From NCBI GenBank assembly GCA_902362715.1, contig CABIXN010000005.1:236836-300835 (forward strand): DNA of 64,000 nucleotides. The letters run 5' to 3'. Positions within the stretch are counted from its first letter, which is position 1; each line of letters opens with the position of its first letter. The stretch is from Lachnospiraceae bacterium (lineage in GTDB: Bacteria > Bacillota > Clostridia > Lachnospirales > Lachnospiraceae). This document shows positions 43,715 through 52,529 of the stretch, in pieces. A program made the translations under genes and the position numbers. The notes beneath the pieces are model-generated. The model was given only the letters and a program-made list of their open reading frames with translations. It made no database searches and had not been told where the DNA came from.

Positions 43715-43845
43715 GTTCTTTTACAACTTCTCCCATTCATTTTTCCGGAATATTACAATTTTATACACAAAATAACTTGGATTTTATTAACTTTTTCTTC
43801 ACAATATCTTCATAATCATCCCCTATCATTAGTAGAAGTTGAATA

Positions 43846-43874
43846 TTGACATTTTCTTTTTTTGGAGTTACGAT
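43846..43874 (+). promoter_or_regulatory. Promoter of the LtaS-like gene
   Basis: TTGACA (43846-43851), 17 bp, TACGAT (43869-43874). It gives a leader of roughly 200 nt that contains the structured repeat copy B before the start codon at 44081. Confidence 0.5.
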
Positions 43875-43945
43875 CTCATAAGTTTCAACATACCAAAAAC
43901 AGAATACATTGATCTGCATATCATCAATATTATAATATATCAGAT

Positions 43946-44019
43946 GTGCAGCGCTTGGGAATAGAATATTGTCAGCAAAGCTGACCCCAATCGCGCACAC
44001 AGTCTTGCGAGAGCGAGAT
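43946..44019 (+). repeat. Structured leader repeat, copy B
   Basis: This is the second copy of the 74-nt element seen at 382-455, 84% identical without gaps and again sense to the gene that follows. It folds into GTGC/GCAC and GCG/CGC lower stem, TTGGG/CCCAA, the apical GTCAGC-AAA-GCTGAC (43971-43985), and a separate 3' hairpin TCTTGC-GAGA-GCGAGA with a GNRA-type loop. One inner stem pair changes from T-G in copy A to G-C here, which supports conservation of pairing. Confidence 0.7.
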
Positions 44020-44080
44020 TTGAACGTACCGTACGAAAACGATTTCTGAATTTTACATTTAAAAAGGGAGATTATGAATC

Positions 44081-46366
44081 ATGCAATTTCGGAAAAAAGA
44101 TAAACCAATCATTATTTCTGATAACAGACGCAGGAAACATTCATTTCGGGAACGTATTCGTTCTATCTGGAATCTTATCCAGTTTCCTGATCTTTCAGAA
44201 AATAAGTATGCTCAGTTTCTTGAAAAATACTCTCTGATTGTACACGGAATACTTTCCTGCATTCTGATCTTTGTTATCGAATGGATATCCAGACGGTCTC
44301 TTCACTCGGCATTGTCTTTTGTTTACCACAGCCCGCTGGTATTCCTGTACAATGCCCTTTTGATTTTTGTGACGCTGCTGATTCCTTACCTGTTCCGTCA
44401 CCGGGGTCTGTTCCGTATTATTATCTCTATTTTCTGGCTTCTGCTGGGAATTGTTAACGGATGTGTTCTGGCTTCTAGAGTTACCCCCTTTAACTTTACA
44501 GACTTAAAGCTGGTGGGTGATCTGCTGTCTATGAAAGACAGCCAGTACTTTTCTGTGGGCCAGGGCGTTGCTGTTGTTGTGGCTTTGGCACTGGTTGTTA
44601 TTTTTCTTATTTTGTTTGCTATCAAAGGTCCTTTTTATAAGGAAAAGATTCATCGTATCAGAAATTTGATTTTTCTGGGTATTGCAATAGCCGCAGTTCC
44701 TTTTATTACAAAAGCCGCTATTCACAACGGCATTCTTGCCGGGTATTTTGGTAATCTGGCTCAGGGATATTCTGATTACGGTTTTGTCTACAGCTTCACA
44801 GCCAGCACAGTAGATACCGGTATGCGGGAGCCCTCCAACTACTCACAAGATACCATTGACAATATTTTAGACTCCGTTAAAACAAAAGATACTTCTGTCT
44901 CCAAGGAAGATATGCCTAACATTATTTTTGTCCAGCTGGAATCCTTGGTGGACCCTGAGGAAATAAAGTTCCTGAAAATGTCCAAAGATCCCATTCCGAC
45001 ACTGCGCAGTCTTCAAAAGAACTATACTACCGGATACCTGACGGTTCCCATCGTCGGCGCAGGTACTGTTAATACAGAGTTCGAAGTTCTCACCGGACTT
45101 GGCATCCAGTACTTTGGACTTGGCGAATATCCTTACAAAACCGTACTGAAAGAGACTTCCTGCGAAAGCGCTGCCAGCGATCTGTCTGATCTTGGATACA
45201 GCACCCACGCCCTTCACAATAACGGCGGGAACTTTTACAGCCGGGCAAAAGTCTTTGCAAATATGGGATTTGATACTTATACCTGTAAAGAAATGATGAA
45301 TATTCTTGAATACAACGAAATTCATTCCTGGCCGGCGGACCACATTCTGCTGGAAGAAACCCAAAAAGCAATGGATTACAGTGAAAATCAGCCTGATTTC
45401 CTGTATACCATTACTGTACAGAGCCATGGCAATTATCCCGGCTATAAAGTATTTGACGATCCGGAAGTAAAAGTAACCGGCGGCGAGACAGAAGAAAAAA
45501 ATTACCAGTGGGAATATTATGTAAATGAGGTATACCAGGTAGACCAGTTTGTCAGCGATTTAATTGACCAGCTTTCCAAACGTGATGAAAAAACAATTCT
45601 TGTGCTTTACGGAGACCATCTGCCCACCATGGGACTGACAGATGACGATATGAAAAGCGGAGATCTTTACAAAACACGCTATTACACCTGGAATAACTTT
45701 GGACTGGAAAAGAAAGACAAAGATCTTACCTCTTATCAGCTGATGGCTTACATTACAGACCAGCTTGGCATCCATGAAGGCACCATTTTCCGGTATCATC
45801 AAAATGCCCTTGCTAAAAAGTCCCTAAACGAAAGAAAATATCTTAAAAATTTACAGCTTTTACAATATGACCTTTTATATGGCAAACGCTATGCATACAA
45901 CGAAGAAGACCTATATCCTGCCACAGATATGGAAATGGGTGTAGAGGATACCCGCCTGACAGACTATTATGTCAACTTTAATCAAACAAAGCTGATTATC
46001 CGGGGTGAAAATTTTACCCCCTGGAGCAAGGTTTTTGTAAATGGAAAAAAAGTTTCAACCAGCTATATTTCCGACAAAGCGGTACAGATTTATCTTGATG
46101 ACGTTGCAGACGGTGATACTCTTGTGGTAAATCAGATGGGATCTAGCGATACCGTTTTCCGTTCATCCAACGAAGTAACCTATGTGCTTCCGGATATTCT
46201 TAAAAACAAAGATTCCGAAGAAAGCACAGAGACGGATACAAACAATCAGGCAGATAACGGCAGTCAAAAGAACAGCAAAACTAAAAATTCGAAAACAAAA
46301 AAATCTATTACAGATGCCATTCACTCTACCATCAAGCAGGTAGATGAGGATTTGTTAAATGATTAG
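44081..46366 (+). CDS. LtaS-like membrane sulfatase-family phosphoglycerol/phosphoethanolamine transferase
   Basis: The 761-residue protein has about five N-terminal membrane helices (70-225), then an extracellular alkaline-phosphatase/sulfatase domain (about 280-590). Motifs are NIIFVQLESLVDP with the metal-binding Glu, the catalytic Thr region VGAGTVNTEFEVLTG, HNNGGNFYSR, and VLYGDHLPTMG with the Asp-His ligands. A beta-rich C-terminal segment (about 640-715; IIRGENFTPWSKVFVNGK) resembles an IPT/TIG-like fold, and the tail is charged and low-complexity (Asn/Lys/Ser). LtaS enzymes polymerise or transfer glycerophosphate at the cell surface; the exact donor and acceptor are unknown. GGGAG precedes the start by 9 nt. 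Confidence 0.9.
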   Translation: MQFRKKDKPIIISDNRRRKHSFRERIRSIWNLIQFPDLSENKYAQFLEKYSLIVHGILSCILIFVIEWISRRSLHSALSFVYHSPLVFLYNALLIFVTLLIPYLFRHRGLFRIIISIFWLLLGIVNGCVLASRVTPFNFTDLKLVGDLLSMKDSQYFSVGQGVAVVVALALVVIFLILFAIKGPFYKEKIHRIRNLIFLGIAIAAVPFITKAAIHNGILAGYFGNLAQGYSDYGFVYSFTASTVDTGMREPSNYSQDTIDNILDSVKTKDTSVSKEDMPNIIFVQLESLVDPEEIKFLKMSKDPIPTLRSLQKNYTTGYLTVPIVGAGTVNTEFEVLTGLGIQYFGLGEYPYKTVLKETSCESAASDLSDLGYSTHALHNNGGNFYSRAKVFANMGFDTYTCKEMMNILEYNEIHSWPADHILLEETQKAMDYSENQPDFLYTITVQSHGNYPGYKVFDDPEVKVTGGETEEKNYQWEYYVNEVYQVDQFVSDLIDQLSKRDEKTILVLYGDHLPTMGLTDDDMKSGDLYKTRYYTWNNFGLEKKDKDLTSYQLMAYITDQLGIHEGTIFRYHQNALAKKSLNERKYLKNLQLLQYDLLYGKRYAYNEEDLYPATDMEMGVEDTRLTDYYVNFNQTKLIIRGENFTPWSKVFVNGKKVSTSYISDKAVQIYLDDVADGDTLVVNQMGSSDTVFRSSNEVTYVLPDILKNKDSEESTETDTNNQADNGSQKNSKTKNSKTKKSITDAIHSTIKQVDEDLLND

Positions 46367-46387
46367 CTCCCGGCTTTTTATAAGTCA

Positions 46388-46432
46388 AAAAAATACCTTC
46401 CATCCTGCTTTTCAGGACAGAAGGTATTTTTT
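46388..46432. terminator. Bidirectional terminator between the ltaS-like gene and potD
   Basis: AAATACCTTCCATCCTG and CAGGACAGAAGGTATTT pair with one mismatch around CTTTT, flanked by A-rich and T-rich tracts on either side, between convergent genes. Confidence 0.88.
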
Positions 46433-46455
46433 ATTTAAAAATTTTCCTAACAATA

Positions 46456-47529
46456 TTATTCTGCTTTTATTTCTTTCCACAGTTCATTATATAATTCGGT
46501 AATATCCGCATCAGACTGAACACACACTTCGCTGTTTGTCAGTTTTGAGGTATCCGGCACAATATTCTCATCACTGCGAAGTTCCTCATCCATCTGATCA
46601 ATAACCGCCTGATTAGGTGTTGAATAATAAATATAATCAAAATTCATCTCTGCAATATCCTCTCTGCAGAGAAAATCCAAAAACTTTGCCGCAGCCTGCG
46701 GGTTGTCACACTCCTTTGTCATAACCCAGCTGTCCATCCAGATATTAGTCCCTTCCTTTGGAACTACATATTGAAGATCCGGATTATATTCCCGGCCCAG
46801 GTATGCTTCCCCGGAATATACAATGGCCATGTCTGCATTTCCAGCCACCACCTCATCTCTGGCCGCATCAACAAGATATGCCTGAACATCCGGTTTTTGT
46901 TTTAACAGCAGCTCCTGGGCTTTTCTGAGTTCTCCCTCATCACTTGTATTGATAGAATACCCAAGGGCTTTTAGGGCCACCATAAAACTGTCACGCATAC
47001 TGTCCTGCATAATAATTTCCCCGGCGTTGCTGCCATTAAAAAGCGCGTCCCAGCTGTGGGGTACCTCTACTTTTGTACTGTCATATAAAATACCTATGGT
47101 TCCCCAGAAATAAGGAAGCGCATATTCATTATCCGGGTCAAAAGCAGTGGAAAATCCCCAGAACTCTTCCCCGATATTCTGACTGTACTCAAAACTGTCA
47201 AAATCAACCTTCTGAACCTCTCCGTCTCTGATCAGCTTGTCAATCATATAATCTGTAGAACACAGCAGATCATACTGTATCACACCGGAACTGTATTTGG
47301 AATACATCTCCTCCGGCGTCAGCGCCTCTTCATATTCAATGGCAATTCCAGTCTCCTCCTCAAACAGGTCCAGTACTTCAGGATCCATATATTCTCCATA
47401 ATTAAATACCGTCAATGTCTCTTTTGCAGAACCTGTCACATCTGTGTCTCCTGCACAGCCCGAAGCTCCTGCTGTCAAAAACGCCGCCGCACCCAAAAGT
47501 ACAGGTACTGATGCTAACCTCCTGCGCAT
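46456..47529 (-). CDS. potD: Spermidine/putrescine ABC transporter substrate-binding lipoprotein
   Basis: The 357-residue protein has a lipoprotein signal, MRRRLASVPVLLGAAAFLT, with lipobox TAGASGC, then the PotD fold: LTVFNYGEYMDPEVLDLFEEE, YALPYFWGTIGILYDS, and DMAIVYSGEAYLGREYN. It binds polyamines outside the membrane for PotABC. Its start lies within the 3' end of potC (16-bp overlap), and GGAGG lies inside potC. Confidence 0.94.
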   Translation of the reverse strand: MRRRLASVPVLLGAAAFLTAGASGCAGDTDVTGSAKETLTVFNYGEYMDPEVLDLFEEETGIAIEYEEALTPEEMYSKYSSGVIQYDLLCSTDYMIDKLIRDGEVQKVDFDSFEYSQNIGEEFWGFSTAFDPDNEYALPYFWGTIGILYDSTKVEVPHSWDALFNGSNAGEIIMQDSMRDSFMVALKALGYSINTSDEGELRKAQELLLKQKPDVQAYLVDAARDEVVAGNADMAIVYSGEAYLGREYNPDLQYVVPKEGTNIWMDSWVMTKECDNPQAAAKFLDFLCREDIAEMNFDYIYYSTPNQAVIDQMDEELRSDENIVPDTSKLTNSEVCVQSDADITELYNELWKEIKAE

Positions 47530-48311
47530 ATACGTTTCCTCCTTCTCTCTGCAATCTGCGGCACATAATTTACCAGAAGAAGTACAATCAGCACTGCAGC
47601 AAAAATCACAGTAGACAGCGCATACATTTCAGGCTTTATTCCTTTCCGTACCTGACTGTAAATCATTGTGGATAATGTATTGATTCCTGCTCCTTTTGTA
47701 AAGTAGGTCACAACAAAATCATCCATGGACATAGTAAGCGCCATAAAAAATCCAGAAACTACCGCCGGTAAAATCTGCGGAATAATCACCTTTACAAATG
47801 CGGTCAATGTGTTAGCCCCAAGATCTCTGGCTGCTTCATAAATACTGATATCCATCTGCCGCAGTCTTGGAAGAATGCTGAGAAGTACATAAGGCACACA
47901 AAAAGTAATATGTGCAAAGAGCACACTGCTGTAACCCAGTTTCATAAACCTGGCAAACCAGAGCATCAGAGCAATTCCGGTTACAATATCTGCATTCAGC
48001 AGTGTAATATTTCCAAGCCCCAGTGTAAGAGAATAACCCCTTTTTCTCATGGCATCTATTCCTAAAGCTCCGGCCAGTCCAATGAGAGTGGCCAGCGCTG
48101 CAGAGCTCAATCCCAGTACCACGGTTGTTCCCAGAGCTTCCATAATCTGACTGTTTGCAAACATTTCTCCATACCATTCCAGAGTAAATCCCCCCCACAT
48201 TACTCTAGATCTTGAGGCATTAAAGGATAACAGCACAAGCACCAGAATCGGTACATATAGAAAAGCCAAAATTAATATTAAATAAAATCTGTTAAAAAAT
48301 CTCTTTACCAT
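47514..48311 (-). CDS. potC: Spermidine/putrescine ABC transporter permease PotC
   Basis: The 265-residue permease has six membrane helices and the binding-protein-dependent EAA loop (YEAARDLGANTLTAFVKVIIPQI). It also has the PotC-like WGGFTLEWYGEMFANSQ stretch. It overlaps potB by 7 bp upstream and potD by 16 bp downstream. Confidence 0.94.
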   Translation of the reverse strand: MVKRFFNRFYLILILAFLYVPILVLVLLSFNASRSRVMWGGFTLEWYGEMFANSQIMEALGTTVVLGLSSAALATLIGLAGALGIDAMRKRGYSLTLGLGNITLLNADIVTGIALMLWFARFMKLGYSSVLFAHITFCVPYVLLSILPRLRQMDISIYEAARDLGANTLTAFVKVIIPQILPAVVSGFFMALTMSMDDFVVTYFTKGAGINTLSTMIYSQVRKGIKPEMYALSTVIFAAVLIVLLLVNYVPQIAERRRKRICAGG

Positions 48312-49123
48312 ACAAGTGACCCGCCATCTTCTGAATCATTTTTCAAAGTAAACAACATACTGATAATAATAAATACCATCAGGGCAACTGAAAGTCCAGA
48401 ACCTAAATTCCAGTTCATACTCTGGGTAAACTCCTGTTCAATCACATTGCCGATCAGCAGCACCTTTCCTCCTCCTAGAATATTGGGCACAACAAATTCT
48501 GTCAAAGAGGGAACAAATACCATTGTGATGCCGCTGATAATTCCTGGCAGCGAAAGGGGAAAAATAATTTTTCTGCGTACAACTGAATTATCAGCTCCCA
48601 GATCTCTGGCCGCTTCCACCACATCTTCTCTGATATTAGACACTGCATTATAAATAGGCAGTATCATAAACGGCAGATAGTCATAAATCATTCCGATCAT
48701 AACTGCCACAGGTGTATACATAATATGGAGAGGCTCTATTCCCAGCCATCCAAGGGCCATATTTAATATTCCGTTTTCAGCCAGTATTACCTGCCAGGCC
48801 AGTACTCGCAGCATAAAATTCATCCACATGGGAAGAATCACAATTAATGTAATAAACCCCTTTTTATTGAAGTTTAAATTTCTCAGTACCAGCGCCAGCG
48901 GAAAAGCGATGGCCAGGCATATTCCCGTTGAACAGGCGGCCAGCGCCAATGACAGCAGCAGCGCCTTGCGGTGGATAGGGTTGAAAATCGCAAGTATGTT
49001 AGATAAGGTAACCGTTCCGCTCCCGTCCGTGACGCCATACCCGATAATCATAATCAGGGGCAGAATGGTAAACCCGATCATCCATATAATATAAGGTGAC
49101 GCAAGAAATTTTCTTTTACTCAT
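48305..49123 (-). CDS. potB: Spermidine/putrescine ABC transporter permease PotB
   Basis: The 272-residue permease has six membrane helices and the EAA loop VVEAARDLGADNSVVRRKI. It contains MWMNFMLRVLAWQVIL as in PotB/PotH. It overlaps potA by 8 bp, so all four pot genes are translationally coupled. Confidence 0.94.
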   Translation of the reverse strand: MSKRKFLASPYIIWMIGFTILPLIMIIGYGVTDGSGTVTLSNILAIFNPIHRKALLLSLALAACSTGICLAIAFPLALVLRNLNFNKKGFITLIVILPMWMNFMLRVLAWQVILAENGILNMALGWLGIEPLHIMYTPVAVMIGMIYDYLPFMILPIYNAVSNIREDVVEAARDLGADNSVVRRKIIFPLSLPGIISGITMVFVPSLTEFVVPNILGGGKVLLIGNVIEQEFTQSMNWNLGSGLSVALMVFIIISMLFTLKNDSEDGGSLVW

Positions 49124-50189
49124 CTTTTTTTACTACCTCTTCTGCTTCAGATGCCGGTTTATGCATAATCTGAATATTTTCCGGCTCCACATAAAGTCCC
49201 ACACAGGCCCCCGGCTGAGCCGGAAGTGTCGAATGTACCATCCAGTCAAATCCGCCGGCACGTATCTTCATTTCATAATGCACGCCTTTAAAGAGAACAG
49301 ACAGAACCTGGCCATCCAAAATTCCCTTTCCCTGCTCCCGGATCACCACATCCTCAGGCCTGATTACCACATCCACATTCTCATTAGTCCCAAATCCGGT
49401 ATCCACACAGATAAAGGGGCGCTCTAGAATCTCTACCAGACAATCCTTTGGCATCACACCGTCAATGATATTGCTGTCCCCGATAAAATCCGCCACAAAT
49501 GCATTCTGGGGTTCATTGTATATATCAACCGGCGTACCCATCTGCTGTATCAGCCCCTGATTCATCACGACAATCCGGTCCGACATCGTCAGCGCCTCTT
49601 CCTGGTCATGGGTAACATAGACAAAAGTAATTCCCAGCTCATTTTTAATTTTAATGAGCTCCCGCTGCATATCCTGCCGCAGCTTTAAATCCAGCGCGCC
49701 TAAAGGTTCATCTAAAAGAAGAATCTCCGGTTCGTTGACAATAGCTCTGGCAATGGCAACCCGCTGCTGCTGGCCCCCGCTTAAAGATACTGGTCTCCTG
49801 CCTTCATACCCTTCTAGGTCAACCAGTTTTAGCGCATACCTGATTTTCTCTTCAATATAATGCCTGTCCTTCTTTTTCAATTTCAGACCAAAGGCAATAT
49901 TATCTGCAACAGTCATATGGGAAAAAAGAGAATATTTCTGAAATACCGTATTAATATGCCGTTTATCCGGACTGACTTTTGTAATATCTTTTCCTTCAAA
50001 TATAACACTTCCCTGATCTGGAACCTCAAATCCGCCGATGATGCGCAGTGTTGTTGTCTTTCCGCATCCTGACGGCCCCAGAAGTGTTATAAACTCATTT
50101 CTTCCAATCTCCAGATTCAAATCCTTTAAAATCATTTTATCATCAAACGATTTTGAAATATGCTCTAGTTTTAAAATAGTATGTTCCAT
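49116..50189 (-). CDS. potA: Spermidine/putrescine ABC transporter ATPase
   Basis: The 357-residue ATPase has Walker A in LLGPSGCGKTTTLRIIGGFE, the Q-loop VFQKYSLFSHM, the signature LSGGQQQRVAIARAI, Walker B ILLLDEPLGALD, and a C-terminal TOBE domain (VVIRPEDVVIREQGKG). It energises PotBC. It lies 13 bp after the cupin regulator, whose presence suggests control by polyamine level. Confidence 0.95.
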   Translation of the reverse strand: MEHTILKLEHISKSFDDKMILKDLNLEIGRNEFITLLGPSGCGKTTTLRIIGGFEVPDQGSVIFEGKDITKVSPDKRHINTVFQKYSLFSHMTVADNIAFGLKLKKKDRHYIEEKIRYALKLVDLEGYEGRRPVSLSGGQQQRVAIARAIVNEPEILLLDEPLGALDLKLRQDMQRELIKIKNELGITFVYVTHDQEEALTMSDRIVVMNQGLIQQMGTPVDIYNEPQNAFVADFIGDSNIIDGVMPKDCLVEILERPFICVDTGFGTNENVDVVIRPEDVVIREQGKGILDGQVLSVLFKGVHYEMKIRAGGFDWMVHSTLPAQPGACVGLYVEPENIQIMHKPASEAEEVVKKDE

Positions 50190-50202
50190 TTTTATCCTCC
50201 GG

Positions 50203-50751
50203 TTAAAAGCTTGGGGGCGTGCTCACCCATACCAGTTTCGCTTCCTGCGTTCCTGGATTTTCTATATAATGTTCCCTTCCCGCCGCAAAATAAAAGGATT
50301 CCCCTTTCTGTACCGTATAAATCTGATCTCCAAGATGCAGCTGTATCTTTCCTTCTATCACAAAACCATATTCTTCACCGTCATGAGGTTTATCCTCCGG
50401 CAGAGCCATCCCGGGACAAAGCTTCACAAGAAGCGGCTCCATCTGATTTTTCTGAGCGGCCGGAACCGTCCATTGAATACTGTTTCCATCATCATCTATT
50501 TTCTCAAAATAATCCTGTTCTCTAAATACTATCTGTTCATTTCCAGTTTCCTTAAAAAACTCGGACGCTGTACTGCCAAGACACTCAATCAAATCCAACA
50601 GTGTAGCAACAGAAGGTGCAACCTGTCCCCGCTCAAGCTGAGAAATATATCCTTTCGTCAGCTCTGTCCTGTCTGCCAGCTCCTGCTGGGTCAGACCATT
50701 CTGGTTTCTTAAATCTCTGATTTTCTGTCCGATTTGTGTATTGACATCCAT
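50203..50751 (-). CDS. XRE-type regulator with C-terminal cupin sensor (PuuR-like)
   Basis: The 182-residue protein has an N-terminal helix-turn-helix (IGQKIRDLRNQNGLTQQELA, TKGYISQLERGQVAPSVATL) and a C-terminal cupin barrel (about 100-180; EPLLVKLCPGMALPEDKPHDGEEYGFV, GREHYIENPG). This layout is shared with PuuR and other polyamine-responsive regulators. It is the first gene of the pot operon and probably represses its own promoter. The ligand is inferred from context. Confidence 0.9.
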   Translation of the reverse strand: MDVNTQIGQKIRDLRNQNGLTQQELADRTELTKGYISQLERGQVAPSVATLLDLIECLGSTASEFFKETGNEQIVFREQDYFEKIDDDGNSIQWTVPAAQKNQMEPLLVKLCPGMALPEDKPHDGEEYGFVIEGKIQLHLGDQIYTVQKGESFYFAAGREHYIENPGTQEAKLVWVSTPPSF

Positions 50752-50785
50752 TTTTATCTCCTCTATCTTTAATAAGCCTCCCTAA

Positions 50786-50813
50786 ATTATACATATAATA
50801 AACTTAAAGTCAA
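50786..50813 (-). promoter_or_regulatory. Promoter of the regulator-potABCD operon
   Basis: On the minus strand TTGACT (50813-50808), 16 bp, TATAAT (50791-50786), about 35 bp before the start codon of the cupin regulator. Confidence 0.75.
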
Positions 50814-50864
50814 GTATTATTATTAGTACAGCCATATAAACGATTCCTGCTGTACAACAAAAGG

Positions 50865-50934
50865 ACTGCCGCAAAATCAATGTCTGTAAGCTTAACTTAT
50901 TGACATTGATTTTGCGGCAGTCCCTTTTTGTTAT
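50865..50934. terminator. Very long terminator hairpin after the DUF4143 ATPase gene
   Basis: AAAAGGACTGCCGCAAAATC and GATTTTGCGGCAGTCCCTTT, extended by AATGTC/GACATT, form a stem of about 25 bp with poly-A and poly-T flanks on both sides. It ends the minus-strand ATPase gene and isolates the pot promoter. Confidence 0.9.
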
Positions 50935-50939
50935 ACACT

Positions 50940-52166
50940 TTATATCAAATTACAGGGAATAAAACAATTCAGCTTATCAATGGGTATCACTTCCTGGCAC
51001 ATGCAAACAATACCCCCGCAGCCGCGCTTCAGTTTTGTCTTGTCGATCAGTTCGTACTTTTTGACCTCCCTGCGGTCTGGATTCGCGGATTTTTTAATCT
51101 CTAACGGGTGAATCAGCCCATTTTCTTCCACAATCACATCAATCTCCTTAGCGTTGGAATCACGGTAGTAGGTCAGATTCGCTTTATCTGCCGAATAAGA
51201 AAAATTTTTCAACAGTTCAACGACAACATAGTTTTCAAAATAATGTCCGTTTGCGGCCCCGTTCATCAGAGTATCTCTGGTAAGCCACATGGACAGGTAC
51301 GCGCACAGGCCGGTATCACAGAAATAAAGCTTCGGTGTCTTAGACAGACGTTTCAGTTCATTATTCGCAAACGGGGGAAGAAGATATACAATCCCCAACC
51401 CTTGAAGAATACGCAGCCATTCTTTTGCTGTCGGCTGTGAAACCTCTGCCGCGTCAGCTAAGTTTTTATAATTCACCTGTTCTGCGGTCAGCGCTGCACA
51501 GGCATTAAGAAACTTCCGAAAGCGTACTGAATCCGTAATGCCTCCTTCTTCCGCTACATCGCGCATAAGATAGGTTTCAATATAAGAATTAAAATATTCC
51601 TGCCGCTGCTCGGCGTCAGCTTTCAAAGCGTCTGGCATACCTCCACACCATATATGTTCAAATACGTCTACAATATCATTCTTTTTGGCCGCTGTCTGCC
51701 GCTTAAGCAGGCAAGGCAGAGAGAAATCCAGCTTGTTTGAAAAGAGTTCTCCATCTACTTCATTTTTAGAAAGACTGTATAATTCTAAAATCCCAATTCT
51801 TCCCGCCAGAGTTTCACGAATATTTTTCATCATTTTATATTGCTGGGAACCGGTCAGCCAGAATAAGCCGCGTTCTTCGGTTTCATCGCACATAATTTTA
51901 ATTTGTTCAAATAATTCCGGCGCTTTCTGTATTTCGTCAATGATAATCGGCGGCTTATAAGTTTGAAAGAACAGAACGGGATCCGTCTGTGCAAGCGTCC
52001 TCGCCATCGTATTGTCCATAGTAACATAGGTTCTGTTCTGTCCTTCAGCAAGGTGCTTTAACATCGTTGTTTTTCCTACCTGCCGCGCACCCGTTACAAG
52101 AATTGCTTTAAAGAAAGAGCTCATACGCAGAAATTTTCTTTCTAATGTACGCTTAATATACGCCAT
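50940..52166 (-). CDS. AAA ATPase with DUF4143 domain
   Basis: The 408-residue protein starts with an AAA_14-type P-loop (LVTGARQVGKTTMLKHLAEG near residues 23-42), Walker B IIDEIQKAPELFEQ, and the sensor strand FWLTGSQQYKMMKN. The C-terminal DUF4143 domain contains KEIDVIVEENGLIHPLEIKK, a D-x(n)-ExK pattern like PD-(D/E)xK nuclease folds. A winged-helix-like stretch (NYKNLADAAEVSQPTAKEWL) sits between them. The family is widespread, sporadic and without established function; DNA transactions or stress roles have been suggested. A perfect 42-bp palindrome lies just upstream. Confidence 0.88.
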   Translation of the reverse strand: MAYIKRTLERKFLRMSSFFKAILVTGARQVGKTTMLKHLAEGQNRTYVTMDNTMARTLAQTDPVLFFQTYKPPIIIDEIQKAPELFEQIKIMCDETEERGLFWLTGSQQYKMMKNIRETLAGRIGILELYSLSKNEVDGELFSNKLDFSLPCLLKRQTAAKKNDIVDVFEHIWCGGMPDALKADAEQRQEYFNSYIETYLMRDVAEEGGITDSVRFRKFLNACAALTAEQVNYKNLADAAEVSQPTAKEWLRILQGLGIVYLLPPFANNELKRLSKTPKLYFCDTGLCAYLSMWLTRDTLMNGAANGHYFENYVVVELLKNFSYSADKANLTYYRDSNAKEIDVIVEENGLIHPLEIKKSANPDRREVKKYELIDKTKLKRGCGGIVCMCQEVIPIDKLNCFIPCNLI

Positions 52167-52181
52167 AATATAGCCTCCTCA

Positions 52182-52223
52182 TTTTTAGGATAATATAAAG
52201 TGCACTTTATATTATCCTAAAAA
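52182..52223. repeat. Perfect 42-bp palindrome in the 5' region of the DUF4143 ATPase gene
   Basis: Bases 52182-52202 are the exact reverse complement of 52203-52223, with no central loop; the centre is AGTG|CACT. It lies 16 bp upstream of the ATG at 52166. It is AT-rich (TATAATATTA-like blocks) and may contain the promoter, act as operator, or extrude as a cruciform. It lacks terminator character in either direction, apart from short A/T ends. Confidence 0.9.
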
Positions 52224-52397
52224 ATCAATTCTGTCAACTACAGCGGGGGAATCACATACTTATTTTATACTTTGTCGTAAAAAGCACACCCATGCAGTGC
52301 ATCTAAGTTATGGCATGCCCGGATGGGTATAGTTTATCCTGCCCGCTGTTTTTTTATGCTATGTTTGAACCTTTTACTCCTTTTTGATGCTTAAGTA
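52224..52397. other. Gene-free spacer
   Basis: Together with the terminator that follows, this makes up the 306 bp between the palindrome and the DUF4914 gene. No frame with a ribosome binding site is seen. It holds a short pairing region (GGGCATGCC, GCGGGCAGGAT) without clear function. Confidence 0.4.
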
Positions 52398-52457
52398 CGA
52401 AAAAATCCGGTAAGAAGCCCACAGAATGGGATTTCTTACCGGATTTTCGTTTTTTTA
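52398..52457. terminator. Terminator of the DUF4914 gene
   Basis: AAAATCCGGTAAGAA and TTCTTACCGGATTTT form a 15-bp perfect stem. A-runs and T-runs flank both sides. It lies about 75 bp past the stop at 52530. Confidence 0.88.
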
Positions 52458-52529
52458 GGACAAAGTTTCCACTCGTTCATCTAAAATGATGATTTTGCGA
52501 CATCCCCTCTTTGTTCGTATCCTTTTATT

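Noticed and set aside
43761..44000. 79-codon minus-strand frame upstream of the LtaS-like gene
   Set aside because: It covers the structured repeat and the promoter region of the opposite gene, without a ribosome binding site.
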